Shown piece by piece: positions 1 through 8,123 of a DNA stretch of 64,000 bases. The notes below the pieces were generated by a model. The model ran no database searches, was not told where the DNA came from, and worked only from the letters and a program-made list of their open reading frames with translations. Where the stretch lies: the NCBI GenBank assembly GCA_963791325.1, contig CAWBRU010000022.1, forward strand, positions 186,001-250,000, given 5' to 3'. Each line of letters starts with the position of its first letter. The first letter of the stretch is position 1. Source of the stretch: JBEVJK01 sp963791325 (GTDB lineage: Bacteria > Pseudomonadota > Alphaproteobacteria > Rhizobiales > Rhizobiaceae). The translations under genes and the position numbers were made by a program.

Positions 1-198
1 ATGATCGCCCTTCACATCGTGATGGGGCTGAGGCTCGGCGGGTCGGAGGCCTATCCCGGCGTGTTCGCGCCGGTCGGCGGCTATGCCGAGGAATGCACCG
101 TTGCCGACGGCGGCGTGCAGCCCGGATCAGCGGCCGGCTTCGGCCTCGAGGCGAAGGCGGACCTGGCGCCCCACATCGCCAGGCTGGTCGCCGGCTGA
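1..198 (+). CDS. C-terminal end of a truncated protein, possibly enolase superfamily
   Basis: An open frame enters at the left edge and stops with TGA at 196-198; the 65 residues seen are the end of a longer protein, and the ATG at position 1 is probably internal. The tail has the hydrophobic LHIVMGLRLGG stretch and a late PGSAAGFGLEA segment. This resembles the end of mandelate racemase/muconate lactonizing enzymes, where a PGLG-type motif lies close to the C-terminus. The family call is inference from a short tail and is weak. It converges with the dehydrogenase on the other strand, 16 bp away. Confidence 0.45.
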   Translation: MIALHIVMGLRLGGSEAYPGVFAPVGGYAEECTVADGGVQPGSAAGFGLEAKADLAPHIARLVAG

Positions 199-214
199 AC
201 CGGAGAGCCGCTCG

Positions 215-1195
215 TCAGATCACCTGATGGAGGAGCGCCGCTCCGGCGCGCAGCCGTCGGCAATTCTCGACCGCGACAGCGAGGCTGCGCTCGAATGTCT
301 CCCGCGTCAGCCAGGCAATGTGCGGGCTGGCAACCACGTTGGGATGGGCAACCAGCGGGCTCTCGGCAGGCGCAGGCTCGGTGGCGAAGACGTCGAGCCC
401 CGCTGCCGCGATACGGCCGCTCGCCAGGCCGGCGAGCAGCGCCGCCTCGTCGATCAGCCCGCCTCGCGCGACGTTGACCACGATCGCCCCCGGTTTGAGC
501 GCCGCCAGCGCCGCTGCGTCGAGAAAGCCGCGGGTGGCGGCGTCGAGCGGCACGTGGAGCGAGACGATGTCGGCGCGCCTGAGCAGCTCCTGCTTGTCGA
601 CGAAGGCATAGCGGATTTCGGGATAGCGGCGCCGGCCGGTGTAGATGATTTCCGCGCCCAAGGCCGCAAGGATCGGAGCCAGAATTCGCGGCACGGCGCC
701 GAACCCCACCAGTCCCACCGTCCTGCCGCCGAGCTCGGCGAGGCCCTGCTGCCATTCGCGCGGCCAGCTCCATCCTTGACCCTGGCGCATCAGCCGATCG
801 AAGCCCGTTAGCCGGCGCAGGCAGGCCAAGATCAGCAGCAAGGTCTGCTCCGCCACCGCGCGGCTGTTGGTGCCCGGCATGTTGCAGACCGCGATGCCGC
901 GGGCGCGTGCGGCCTCCAGGTCGATGGTGTTGACGCCGACGCCGATCTTCTGGATCATCCTGAGCCGTGGTGCCTGACCCATGTGCTCGGCCGTGACCGG
1001 CCTCAGCACATGCCAGAGGACCTCGGTCGCCGGAAGCGCGGCGAGGTAGGCCCGGTCGTCCATTTCGCTGGCCCAGCCGACGTGCAGCCCCTCCGCTGCG
1101 AGCCCGGCGACACGTGCCTCGAGCCAGGGTGCGCCGTCGAAGCGCAGCAGCACCTCCAGATTGCCCGGCGCGGATCCGCCTTCGGCCGCCGTCAT
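215..1195 (-). CDS. D-2-hydroxyacid dehydrogenase (NAD-dependent)
   Basis: A 326-residue D-isomer-specific 2-hydroxyacid dehydrogenase, a cytosolic enzyme expected to interconvert a 2-keto acid and a D-2-hydroxy acid with NAD(P)H. The catalytic set is visible: Arg244 in NVARGG, Glu273 in ATEP and His292 in SPHIAW. The Rossmann nucleotide loop is GFGAVP at 164-169, with proline in place of the usual last glycine. The GVGVNTID segment near 85-92 is typical of the substrate domain. The ATG overlaps the stop of the upstream GntR gene (ATGA at 1192-1195), so the two are almost certainly cotranscribed and translationally coupled. The keto acid cannot be deduced; PGDH-like, glyoxylate/hydroxypyruvate and phosphonate relatives are all possible. 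Confidence 0.9.
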   Translation of the reverse strand: MTAAEGGSAPGNLEVLLRFDGAPWLEARVAGLAAEGLHVGWASEMDDRAYLAALPATEVLWHVLRPVTAEHMGQAPRLRMIQKIGVGVNTIDLEAARARGIAVCNMPGTNSRAVAEQTLLLILACLRRLTGFDRLMRQGQGWSWPREWQQGLAELGGRTVGLVGFGAVPRILAPILAALGAEIIYTGRRRYPEIRYAFVDKQELLRRADIVSLHVPLDAATRGFLDAAALAALKPGAIVVNVARGGLIDEAALLAGLASGRIAAAGLDVFATEPAPAESPLVAHPNVVASPHIAWLTRETFERSLAVAVENCRRLRAGAALLHQVI

Positions 1196-1929
1196 CGCGA
1201 GCGGCCCAGCACGACATCCTCGAGCGGCTTCAGGTGAACGTCGATGGCGCGCGCAATTTCGCCGGGGTTCTTGGTCTTGAGCGCCTGAAGCGTGTCTTCG
1301 TGCAGCGCGATCACCGATTGGACATCCTCGATCTCCGAGAAATAGGAGCGCATCCGCACGAACAAATGCTCGAGGATCTGGTGCTGGTAAAGCGCCAGCG
1401 CGCTGCTGCGGGCGCTGCGTCCCATCGTGTAGTGAAACTGATGGTCGAAGCGAATGCGCAAGCCCAGCTCGCTCTTTTCATGGGTGCGCAGGCGCTCGAT
1501 CGACGCTTCCATGGCGCTGAAATCATCCGCTGTCGCGCGCTCGGCCGCCAGCAGGGCGATGCGCAGCTCGACCGGGCGCCGCGCCTCGACGATCTCGGCC
1601 AGCTCGAAATGCCGCAGCGGCCCGGCGATCGCCATGATGCGCTCGGGAACCTGGTTGGTCTCCACGACGACCCCGCCATTGACGCCGCGCAGGGCGCGCA
1701 CCACGGAGGCGCCGGCCAGCACCTTGAGGGCCTCGCCGACCACCGGCTTGCTGACGCCCATCAAGCGCGCTAAGGCCTCGATGTTGGGCAGGCGCTCGCC
1801 GGGACGATAGGCGCCGGACAGCACCGCGAAGGTGATCTGCTCGACCACCTCCTCGTGCGCCCGGGTATTGGTGATGGGATGGAAATGCCAACGCTCGGAC
1901 GCGTCGCTCTCCGCACTGTCGGACGACAT
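1192..1929 (-). CDS. GntR/FadR-type transcriptional regulator with FCD domain
   Basis: A 245-residue regulator. Residues about 25-90 form the GntR winged helix (VVEQITFAVLSGAYRPGERLP, then MGVSKPVVGEALKVL). The C-terminal half is an all-helical FCD ligand domain with candidate metal ligands in FDHQFH, ALHEDT and DVHLK. The start at MSSDSAE (ATG at 1927-1929) was chosen because it has a GGGAG ribosome site and because the upstream extension is rich in Arg/Cys and unlike the family. It overlaps the downstream hydroxyacid dehydrogenase by 4 bp, so it probably controls its own operon in response to an acidic substrate (inference). Confidence 0.88.
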   Translation of the reverse strand: MSSDSAESDASERWHFHPITNTRAHEEVVEQITFAVLSGAYRPGERLPNIEALARLMGVSKPVVGEALKVLAGASVVRALRGVNGGVVVETNQVPERIMAIAGPLRHFELAEIVEARRPVELRIALLAAERATADDFSAMEASIERLRTHEKSELGLRIRFDHQFHYTMGRSARSSALALYQHQILEHLFVRMRSYFSEIEDVQSVIALHEDTLQALKTKNPGEIARAIDVHLKPLEDVVLGRSR

Positions 1930-2665
1930 TGGGCGCTCGCAACTCCCTGGGCGATTGCAAAAGTCCGGCTCACAATCTACGAGACGAACCAAAAATACAA
2001 CGATGTTGATCATTCGACATGGCCGGCGGCACGGTTCAGGGGTGTCATGCCGGTGAGTTCGAGCCCGACCCGCAACCGGGCTAGGACGCATCGGACGGCC
2101 TTCGGCCTCAAGTTATCGCAAAAGGGCCGGTCCTCCAGCCCTTGTCGGTCGTGGAGTGATGCAGGTCGCAACGGCCGCTGGGGGACGCCGGGCCGCCCTC
2201 AGGTCAACGTCGGCACCGACAAACCTCAGGCTTGATTTTTCGAAATGCGGAAGCGGGCGCCGGCCCACTGACTTCCGGCGCCCAAGTTCGAAGAACGGGT
2301 GGCGGCCCAACTGTCCTATCAGCACCCCGTTCGAATGAGTTTTCTCTGTCCCGGCGGGCCGGCCCGTTGAGGTGGGGTTGGGGATGGGGGGCCGGGCCGG
2401 CCCGCCGCTCACTCCGAACGGCCCCAGCCTAGCACCCCGCGCAGGCCAGTCCACTACCCACCGCGAGAAGCAAACCGGTTCCGCAGCCAGACGACGAACA
2501 GGTTTGGTGCGAACCGGCGGACGCGGAGGCGGCAATAACTCGGCGTCGCCAGTCTGCAAAGCCCGTGAACTCCGTCAAAGCGCTCAAGCTTACAGCTCAC
2601 AATTTATCGCTTGATCCTGTATAATGTATTCGGCGGACCGTTCGGCCGCCGCAAGGGAGGTCAAA
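1930..2665. other. 736-bp intergenic region without a convincing gene
   Basis: No open frame here has a ribosome site and a protein-like composition. It holds the promoter of the GntR gene, with an AT-richer stretch at about 1975-2015. It also holds the strong hairpin with a G-rich loop at 2352-2407 and the AT-rich leader of the GYD gene at about 2590-2660. Confidence 0.5.
2352..2407. repeat. Perfect 15-bp inverted repeat enclosing a G-quadruplex motif
   Basis: CGGCGGGCCGGCCCG at 2352-2366 is repeated as its exact reverse complement at 2393-2407. The 26-nt spacer contains the G-runs 2374-2377, 2380-2383 and 2386-2391, and a fourth run, 2394-2396, lies in the right arm. Four runs of three or more G with 2-nt spacers fit the canonical quadruplex pattern on the + strand. 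Hairpin and quadruplex would compete for the right arm. There is no T-tract, so it is not an ordinary terminator. Confidence 0.6.
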
Positions 2666-3001
2666 ATGTCATTATTCATACTCACAGGATGTTACACATC
2701 GGAAGCAGCACGCGGACTTATCAAAAACCCTTCAAACCGCGAGGATGCTGCCCGCAAGATTATCGAGGCCGGGGGCAACAAGCTCCTTTCATTCTACGTC
2801 ACCACGGGCGAAACCGACTGGATGGCGGTCGTTGAAGCCGCCGATGGTGCCGACTTGCTCCCCGGGATGCTCGTGCTGGGTGCATCAGGGGCAGTATCAA
2901 ACCTCAAAACCGTGCGAGCATATACCGGCCGAGAATTCATGGCCGCACAACAGAAGGCGGGCGAAATCGTCGGCAGCTATGCGGCACCGTTGAAGTCATA
3001 A
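2666..3001 (+). CDS. GYD domain protein
   Basis: A 111-residue protein matching the GYD family: an N-terminal FILTGCYT strand, the EDAARKIIEAGGNKLLSFYV helix-strand, the TTGETDWMAVVEA core and GAVSNLKTVRAYT near the end. The family forms a small ferredoxin-like alpha/beta fold of unknown biochemical role. The start at MSLFIL is fixed by an excellent AAGGGAGG ribosome site 8 bases upstream. It is monocistronic, with a possible terminator hairpin at 3031-3063. Its AT-rich leader contrasts with the surrounding GC-rich DNA. Confidence 0.85.
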   Translation: MSLFILTGCYTSEAARGLIKNPSNREDAARKIIEAGGNKLLSFYVTTGETDWMAVVEAADGADLLPGMLVLGASGAVSNLKTVRAYTGREFMAAQQKAGEIVGSYAAPLKS

Positions 3002-3030
3002 AATCTTAAATACACTGGGCTGCAGGCTTA

Positions 3031-3063
3031 GGTAGCATCACCATATGCGTGGTTGGTGCTACC
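3031..3063 (+). terminator. Hairpin downstream of the GYD gene
   Basis: GGTAGCA at 3031-3037 pairs with TGCTACC at 3057-3063, extended by a wobble and two further pairs, 30 bp after the GYD stop. There is no clear T-run behind it, so terminator function is only suggested by position. Confidence 0.35.
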
Positions 3064-3069
3064 TAGGAG

Positions 3070-3151
3070 GATCACCGTTTCTTCGATGGTGCTCCCTTCT
3101 AAGTCCTTGTTTTCCAGCCGGAAAACGCTCCACTTTGCCTGGAATTGCTCC
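3070..3151 (-). repeat. Dispersed intergenic repeat, copy A
   Basis: Read on the minus strand it runs GAGCAATTCCAGG, then AAGTGGAGCG, then TTTTCCGGCTGGAAAACAAG, GACTTAGAAGGGAGCACC and ACGGTGATC. These blocks match, in order, the copies near 7.0, 11.2, 14.2 and 57.0 kb. It is a diverged member, with part of the central palindrome replaced. It sits in the convergent space between the GYD gene and the 2OG oxygenase. Confidence 0.7.
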
Positions 3152-3187
3152 AGCAGGATCGGCGCCGGAGCGCCCCCGCGGCCAACG

Positions 3188-3973
3188 CTATGCGCCGCCC
3201 CGTGCCTCCGAACCCCGAGCTCGCCCGGCGTTGAGCAGCTCACGGACACGATCGATGAAGCCGCGATTTGCCGGCACTTCGAAGATGATGTTGAACAGAC
3301 GCCGGTAGCTGCCCGCCGGGCAGGTGAGTGCCGAGACGCCGTGCCAGGCCTGCGGCGTATTCTTGAACAGGAAGCTGCGGTTGTCGACGATGCGCGCGGC
3401 CTCGCACGTCTCGAAGTCACCGAAGTCGGGGTTCATCGCCTGGGTCCGCCTGCCGCCCAGCACCAGCGTCTCGCCGCCCCAGTCGGGGTTCCATTCCGCG
3501 CTGGTGTTGAAATAGAGAATGTGGGTGCCGAGCTTCTTCGTCGCATCGAGATGCGGCGAGACCTCCGATCCCCGCGAGCCGACGTGCCAAGCGCAGCGCA
3601 GCGTGAACGACGGGATCCCGAGGGCGCGGCGGATGAAGTCGTGATACTCCCGGCTCGACCGCAGCTCGTCCATGAACCGCTGCCAGGCGGCGGGCAGCTG
3701 GGCTTGGCGAACCACGCCTGTCGCGTCCTTGCGGTGATAGATGGAACTCTCATAGGCAAGGTAGTGGCGATTGTGCGGGCGCTGGCCGTGCTTGCGCGCA
3801 AGGTTGTCGTGCCGCTCGAACAGCTCCAGCGTCGGGAACGCCGCGAATAGCTCTTGGAATGCGCGCGGCGTAAGAAAGCCAAGCATGTTGTGCCACGGAA
3901 ACGGCGTCGTGGCCTCGAACGCCTTGGCGTCGAAGGCGCGCAGTCGATCGTAGTCGATGAAGTTGTCGCCCAT
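3188..3973 (-). CDS. 2-oxoglutarate/Fe(II)-dependent dioxygenase-like protein
   Basis: A 261-residue protein with the double-stranded beta-helix signature of the prolyl-4-hydroxylase-like 2OG-Fe(II) group. The iron ligands are His141 and Asp143 (SPHLDATKKLGTH) and His211 (AWHGV), and Arg224 (SYRRLF) is placed to bind 2-oxoglutarate. The GGETLVLGG segment between them is typical. Such enzymes hydroxylate proteins or small molecules in the cytosol; the substrate is unknown. The start at MGDNFIDYD (ATG 3971-3973) was preferred over the longer open frame because the extra 62 residues are Arg/Cys-rich and not protein-like. No operon partner is visible. Confidence 0.85.
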   Translation of the reverse strand: MGDNFIDYDRLRAFDAKAFEATTPFPWHNMLGFLTPRAFQELFAAFPTLELFERHDNLARKHGQRPHNRHYLAYESSIYHRKDATGVVRQAQLPAAWQRFMDELRSSREYHDFIRRALGIPSFTLRCAWHVGSRGSEVSPHLDATKKLGTHILYFNTSAEWNPDWGGETLVLGGRRTQAMNPDFGDFETCEAARIVDNRSFLFKNTPQAWHGVSALTCPAGSYRRLFNIIFEVPANRGFIDRVRELLNAGRARGSEARGGA

Positions 3974-5011
3974 GCGGGAACGTGCTCCGGAAGCGCTCGT
4001 CGGCGACCGTTGCCGGCCGCAGCAAAAATGGGCCCCGAGTAGGTTTCCTCGGGGCCAAGATTCGCGGGCGAAGGACAGACTGACCCGCACCACAGAAAGC
4101 TGACCTTGCTTGCGCCCGCTATCGAGCAGGATTAAGGCGCCAGACTTCAGTCTGAGCAAACGTTGCCGATGGCCCTGGCACCCATTCCAGACGGACCGGC
4201 AATCCCGGGCACAAACCGCTTTGCCTGACCGTTGATCGGGCTATGTGTTCTGATAGACTTCAAATGCGCCCCTCGCATCAAAGGGGTCGCGGAGGGCCGG
4301 GAGGTATTATCGCCTTACCCCAGTCGAGCGCCCCCCGGCCCTTGCAGCAGCCACGGCCATGCGCTTGCGGGAGAGGCCGTGCGCGTTGAGCGTGCTGCTT
4401 CGGCGCAGGCGGCTCAGCTGGGGTGACGATCTCTTAACCGCTGTCCTCCACCATCGGTGCGCTACATCTGATGGCGATGGTCCCACCTCTGGCCGCCGAG
4501 CATTGATGACCGGTGTTGCCGGCCACCCGATGCCCCACCGGTCGAGGGAGGCGGCAGCGATCGAGCGGCTGCGCTGCCGGGACTTGACCGCAAAGGCGCC
4601 GTCTTCGGAGAAGCCGACGCCAGACAGGGCCGTGTCGGGACAGATGATGAGCAAACGCGCAGTCAAGCGGGGTGTATCGGATCAGCAGCAGCGGGCCCTG
4701 CGCGCGCTGCTTGCCAGGTTCCGGCGCCAGGCGTCGCCGCCCTTCCCGCCCCTGCAAAGCTCGGCAGAACCCTGGATGCTGGGAAGGGTCAGAGTTCGCC
4801 TGCTGGCGCCGCTGTCCCGCCAGCCGATGCCGCAGCGGGTTCTGCACTGGTCAAGCTCACCGGTTGAGCGACCGTCACGATCGCTGGAGATGTCCGGCGC
4901 ACGTCGGCTGTTGGCGTCTCTCGCGGAGGAGCTGATGTTCCCGATGTCGTCGCGGTGAACTTCAGGCGGCGACGGGCTCGCGCCCGCCGCTGTCCTCGGT
5001 TGGTTCCAGAT
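3974..5011. other. About 1 kb without a convincing gene
   Basis: Several overlapping open frames exist on both strands, but none has a ribosome site, a recognisable domain or a composition that stands out from chance in GC-rich DNA. The segment contains the oxygenase promoter at its left end and is the 3' flank of the YflT-like gene at its right end. It may hold eroded gene remnants that I cannot identify. Confidence 0.4.
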
Positions 5012-5620
5012 CTAGACCAGACCCGGAGGCCTCGGCCGGATCGGATCGACCTCATCGCCGGCGATGTCGTCGGCATCAGGATCGAACCTGGTCCAGCCTT
5101 CGGCCTCGTAATCGCTCCGCCGTGCGGCCACATCGACATGGGAGGATGCCAGGATGTCCTGCGCCTCTGCGGCGAGGTTGTCATCGACGCGCGCGGTGAC
5201 GAGCGAACCGCCGCGACGGACCCCTTCGGCATAGACGTTGGCATCCGCCTCCGAAACGCCTGCTTCGGTCAGCGCGCCGATCATGCCGCCTGCAGCGCCG
5301 CCCACGGCAGCGCCGGCGACGGCGCCAACGGCAGTGGCCACCAGCCATCCGGCGGCCACGACCGGTCCAAGTCCGGGAATGGCGATCAGGCCAAGCCCGG
5401 TAAGCAGGCCGCCAGTGCCGCCGACGACCGCACCAAGCCCGGCGCCTCCGGCGGCGTCTTGGCCGGCATCCGATCGTTCGCTCGGACTGTCGCTGTACCA
5501 GTTCTCGGAATTGTTGGCGACCAGGCTGATGTCTGCGTGCGGAACTCCGAGACTTTCAAGGCGCCCGACCGCGTCGGTTGCGTCACGGGGATTATCGAAC
5601 AGGCCAGTAACCGTTCTCAT
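5012..5620 (-). CDS. YflT-like stress protein with Gly/Ala-rich membrane segment
   Basis: A 202-residue protein. The N-terminal 50 residues (TVTGLFDNPRDATDAVGRLE, then ADISLVANN) match the heat-induced stress protein YflT/general stress protein 17M domain. They are followed by a long Gly/Ala/Val-rich hydrophobic stretch that could form a glycine-zipper-like membrane hairpin, then an acidic C-terminal tail. The start at MRTVTG is supported by TAGGA about 9 bases upstream; a start 7 codons earlier is possible. It lies 17 bp after the DUF4142 gene and is probably cotranscribed with it, suggesting an envelope or general stress role (inference). Confidence 0.72.
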   Translation of the reverse strand: MRTVTGLFDNPRDATDAVGRLESLGVPHADISLVANNSENWYSDSPSERSDAGQDAAGGAGLGAVVGGTGGLLTGLGLIAIPGLGPVVAAGWLVATAVGAVAGAAVGGAAGGMIGALTEAGVSEADANVYAEGVRRGGSLVTARVDDNLAAEAQDILASSHVDVAARRSDYEAEGWTRFDPDADDIAGDEVDPIRPRPPGLV

Positions 5621-5637
5621 TTCGATTTTTCCTAACT

Positions 5638-6393
5638 TCATTCCGTTGTGGAAGCGACATTGCCTTGGTAGTCCAGGCCGACAGACACTGCCTTCCCGTC
5701 CTTTGTTGCCTTGCCGCGCCAGATGCCCTTGTCGTCCTTGGCGAGACCCGAGACGTCGGCGAAGCCGGCGTTCTTGATGCGATCCTGCGCTTGCGCCTCG
5801 GTGAAGCTGTTTGCCCCCGGCACGAGGCTGGCGGATTGCGGGTTGTCGGAGGTGTTCGCGGCCGGCGTCGAGGCATTGTCGGAAGCGGCGCCGCCGGTCA
5901 TCGTCGCGGCGATCTTTTCGATCATGTCGCGATGCATCCTGAGCGTCGGTGCCGTCGCCGCGGCAAACGATTTCAGCTGCGCGTTGTCGCCATCCTTGGC
6001 GTAGCTCTCGAACAGCTCAACGGCGTCGGCGTGCGCCTTCTGCTGCATCGCGACATAGTCCTGATCGACCTGGGCTGCATTGCCACTCAGCTTGTCCAGA
6101 TCGCTCTTCTGGGCGGCGTCGACATCTGCGGGAACCTTGAGCTTTTCTTCGCCCGCAATGGTTTGGAGCTTGGCGTTGGCAGCGCCATGATCTTTGATCA
6201 TCGTCTGAGCAAAATCATTGATCCTTGGATCCTGGGCCTTGCCCTGGATGGCTTCGCTCGATTTGACCTCGAACATTCCGCCCTGAGCCGCCTTGGCAAC
6301 GAAGTCTTGCGCGTTGTCGGCTGCCAGCGCTGGAGGCAAGCCGACCAACACCCCCGCCAATGCCAGCGGGGCCACCAGCCTTTTCATTTTCAT
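5638..6393 (-). CDS. DUF4142 periplasmic protein with PepSY-like tail
   Basis: A 251-residue exported protein. Residues 1-25 are a Sec signal peptide (MKMKRLVAPLALAGVLVG, cleavage after PALAA). Residues about 28-165 match the DUF4142 four-helix fold, a ferritin-like domain: FVAKAAQGGMFEVKSSEAI and DFAQTMIKDHGAANAKL are the classical helices, with the usual HxxxxxxK/H pattern. After an Asn/Ser-rich linker, the last about 60 residues (FTEAQAQDRIKNAGF, KDGKAVSVGLDYQGNV) look like a PepSY-type domain. Such proteins are often stress induced. It leads a two-gene operon with the YflT-like gene and is divergent from the Gly/Ser-rich secreted protein. Confidence 0.85.
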   Translation of the reverse strand: MKMKRLVAPLALAGVLVGLPPALAADNAQDFVAKAAQGGMFEVKSSEAIQGKAQDPRINDFAQTMIKDHGAANAKLQTIAGEEKLKVPADVDAAQKSDLDKLSGNAAQVDQDYVAMQQKAHADAVELFESYAKDGDNAQLKSFAAATAPTLRMHRDMIEKIAATMTGGAASDNASTPAANTSDNPQSASLVPGANSFTEAQAQDRIKNAGFADVSGLAKDDKGIWRGKATKDGKAVSVGLDYQGNVASTTE

Positions 6394-6608
6394 CTTATCG
6401 ATCCTTGTCGGTGTATGACTGTTGCAACCACAACAAAGCCGATCAGCGAATGTTCCGCCGTTTGGTCTGTGCGCGCGCAGAAGGTCCTCGCCACGCGCAA
6501 CGTCGACTCTGTGGGTTCATCACAGCGACGTGCGTTCCCGCGGCGGGAACAAGCGGGCGAGCCTCCGGTTGGAGCACCAAGCGGTGGAGGCCCCAAGGAG
6601 TATTTAAC

Positions 6609-6974
6609 ATGCTAAAGAAACTTCTCGCCGCCACGGCGATCGCAGCCCTGGTAGGCACGACGGCGCTGGCACAAAGCTCAGCCTCATCAGGCAGCGGCTC
6701 AGGCGGAACTTCGTCCGGCAGTTCCGGCAGTTCCAGTCCCGGCGGAAGCACCGGCGGCAACTCCGGCGGCTCGCAGCAGTCCGGCACCTCCGGCGCTTCC
6801 GGCAAGACCACCGGCGGCAACTCCGGCGGCTCGCAGCAGTCGACGGGCGCCTCGGGCTCCAGCACGACCAGCGGCGACGGCGGAAGCACGTCCGGCGACG
6901 CCGGCAAGAAAACCGGCAACTGCGGCGACAAGACCGCCGCCAAGAGCACAAACAGCAGCTCGGACTGCGACTAA
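6609..6974 (+). CDS. Secreted Gly/Ser-rich low-complexity protein
   Basis: A 121-residue product with a clear Sec signal peptide (MLKKLLAATAIAALVGTTALAQ). The rest is almost entirely Gly, Ser and Thr with scattered Gln and Lys, and two cysteines (NCGDK and the SDCD end) that could form a disulfide. An AAGGAG ribosome site lies 9 bases before the ATG. A 32-bp DNA unit is repeated exactly at 6750-6781 and 6810-6841, encoding TGGNSGGSQQS twice, evidence of growth by internal duplication. The mature protein is probably disordered; role unknown. It is divergent from the DUF4142 operon. Confidence 0.7.
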   Translation: MLKKLLAATAIAALVGTTALAQSSASSGSGSGGTSSGSSGSSSPGGSTGGNSGGSQQSGTSGASGKTTGGNSGGSQQSTGASGSSTTSGDGGSTSGDAGKKTGNCGDKTAAKSTNSSSDCD

Positions 6975-6979
6975 GGCCT

Positions 6980-7139
6980 TTTGTTTTTCCGCAATTCCGG
7001 ACGGAGAACCGGTTTCCACTTCTCCTGGAATTGCTCTGGCGTGGATCACCGCTTGTTCGAAACGTGGCTCCGCCCCCAGCGCTTTGTTTTGCGCAACTCC
7101 GGAAAGAGCGCCGGGGCCGCGCTTGGCGGAATTGCCCTA
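6980..7139 (-). repeat. Dispersed intergenic repeat, tandem copies B and C
   Basis: On the minus strand a complete but diverged copy (7039-7139, starting GGGCAATTCC and ending CGGTGATCC) is followed directly by a 3'-truncated but well conserved copy (6980-7037, starting AGAGCAATTCCAGGAGAAG). The second contains the family core CCGTCCGGAATTGCGGAAAA. They lie between the Gly/Ser-rich gene and a small hypothetical gene. Confidence 0.68.
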
Positions 7140-7224
7140 GTTCTTCTCGTCTCGGAAGCCGGCGGGGACCGGCCGCCGAGGCGCATGCTTTGCCGAGCGC
7201 CGCGGTCGGCCGCCGGGCGGGCGT

Positions 7225-7431
7225 TCAGCGATAGGGGCGGCCGAACGCTTCGCAATGCCGGCGGACCGCAGCCGTGAGTTCATCCTGCGAATGGTTCGGG
7301 AATTTGGCTTGCAGCCAGTGCGCCATTTCGTCGGCATCGATCTCTGTCGCGGCATCCAGCGTCTCGATCGAAGATCGGATCGCCAGCGCAAGGCGTTCGT
7401 CGGGGGAATTGTCGTTGGCGGACATTGTCAT
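7225..7431 (-). CDS. Small hypothetical protein
   Basis: A possible 68-residue acidic helical protein (SSIETLDAATEIDADEMAHW, then QDELTAAVRRHCEAF). The amphipathic composition looks coded, but there is no strong ribosome site and no family I recognise. A second ATG two codons later (MSANDN) is an equally good start. It could be spurious. Confidence 0.42.
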   Translation of the reverse strand: MTMSANDNSPDERLALAIRSSIETLDAATEIDADEMAHWLQAKFPNHSQDELTAAVRRHCEAFGRPYR

Positions 7432-7682
7432 CGCATTGAAACGGCCAGCGGCGCGACTTGTTCACCATCTCGTTTCGGCAGAGCGCCGGCTGGGAGCCGG
7501 TCGAGCAGGCCGGTCCTTTCGTGAACATAGGGCGAGGCGACGACGGCGCCCTGCCCGCGCCGTTTGTTTCAGCTCCTTTTCAGGGCTGAAATGGGATCGG
7601 CAAGCGCTCACCATCATCAAGAAACAAGCCTCGCTTAGAACTGCGCCCAGCCATCCCGGCAGTTCCAAGAAGGTGAAAGACG

Positions 7683-7841
7683 ATGCACAGATCATTCGGA
7701 ATGACTGCACGGCCCCGGCAGCTGAGTTGGGACGAGGTCAGGAAAGGGCCGACGACGGAGGAAGTGCGCAACCACCTCGGCCGCATCTACGCGCTTTGCC
7801 ATCCGACCGCGAACCGGTCTCAAGCGCCGACCAATAAGTAA
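7683..7841 (+). CDS. Possible 52-residue small protein
   Basis: ATG at 7683 follows AAGAAGGTGAAAGACG, a reasonable ribosome site. The frame reads MHRSFGMTARPRQLSWDEVR, then TTEEVRNHLGRIYALCHP, to TAA at 7839-7841. The mixed acidic/basic helix is protein-like, but there is no homology that I recognise. Confidence 0.35.
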   Translation: MHRSFGMTARPRQLSWDEVRKGPTTEEVRNHLGRIYALCHPTANRSQAPTNK

Positions 7842-8123
7842 AGCTGATCGTCCGGCTGCTCAAACATCAGGTGGCCAAAGACCGTTCGGAGCCGGCGGCG
7901 GTTCTGGCTGCCGCAGGAGCAGAGCCTTCCCTGGAACGGCTCACTTTACGTAGGGGTGGGCGTCCAGCCCCTTTGATGCCCAGACCTTGAACACCCACCC
8001 CCGTCCCAGGGACGCCCTAGTAGCTTCAACATACCACAACCCTGGGCCGCAGATGATCTGCCCAAAAAACTGAGTGCCTCATCCGAACAGACGCGGTTGT
8101 TGATACCCGCACGCCTGCGCGAG

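Noticed and set aside
81..1217. Long open frame antiparallel or out of phase with the hydroxyacid dehydrogenase
   Set aside because: Arg/Ala/Gly-rich composition typical of a shadow frame; the true gene has all catalytic motifs.
2113..2559. 148-codon open frame on the minus strand in the intergenic region
   Set aside because: Pro/Arg-rich, no ribosome site, runs through the palindrome; no recognisable domain.
4359..4958. 199-codon open frame on the + strand
   Set aside because: No ribosome site, composition like random GC-rich sequence, and other frames are open over the same bases.
7955..8020. Interleaved GGGCGTCC and GGACGCCC inverted segments
   Set aside because: Short arms with a long spacer; no clear structure or gene association.
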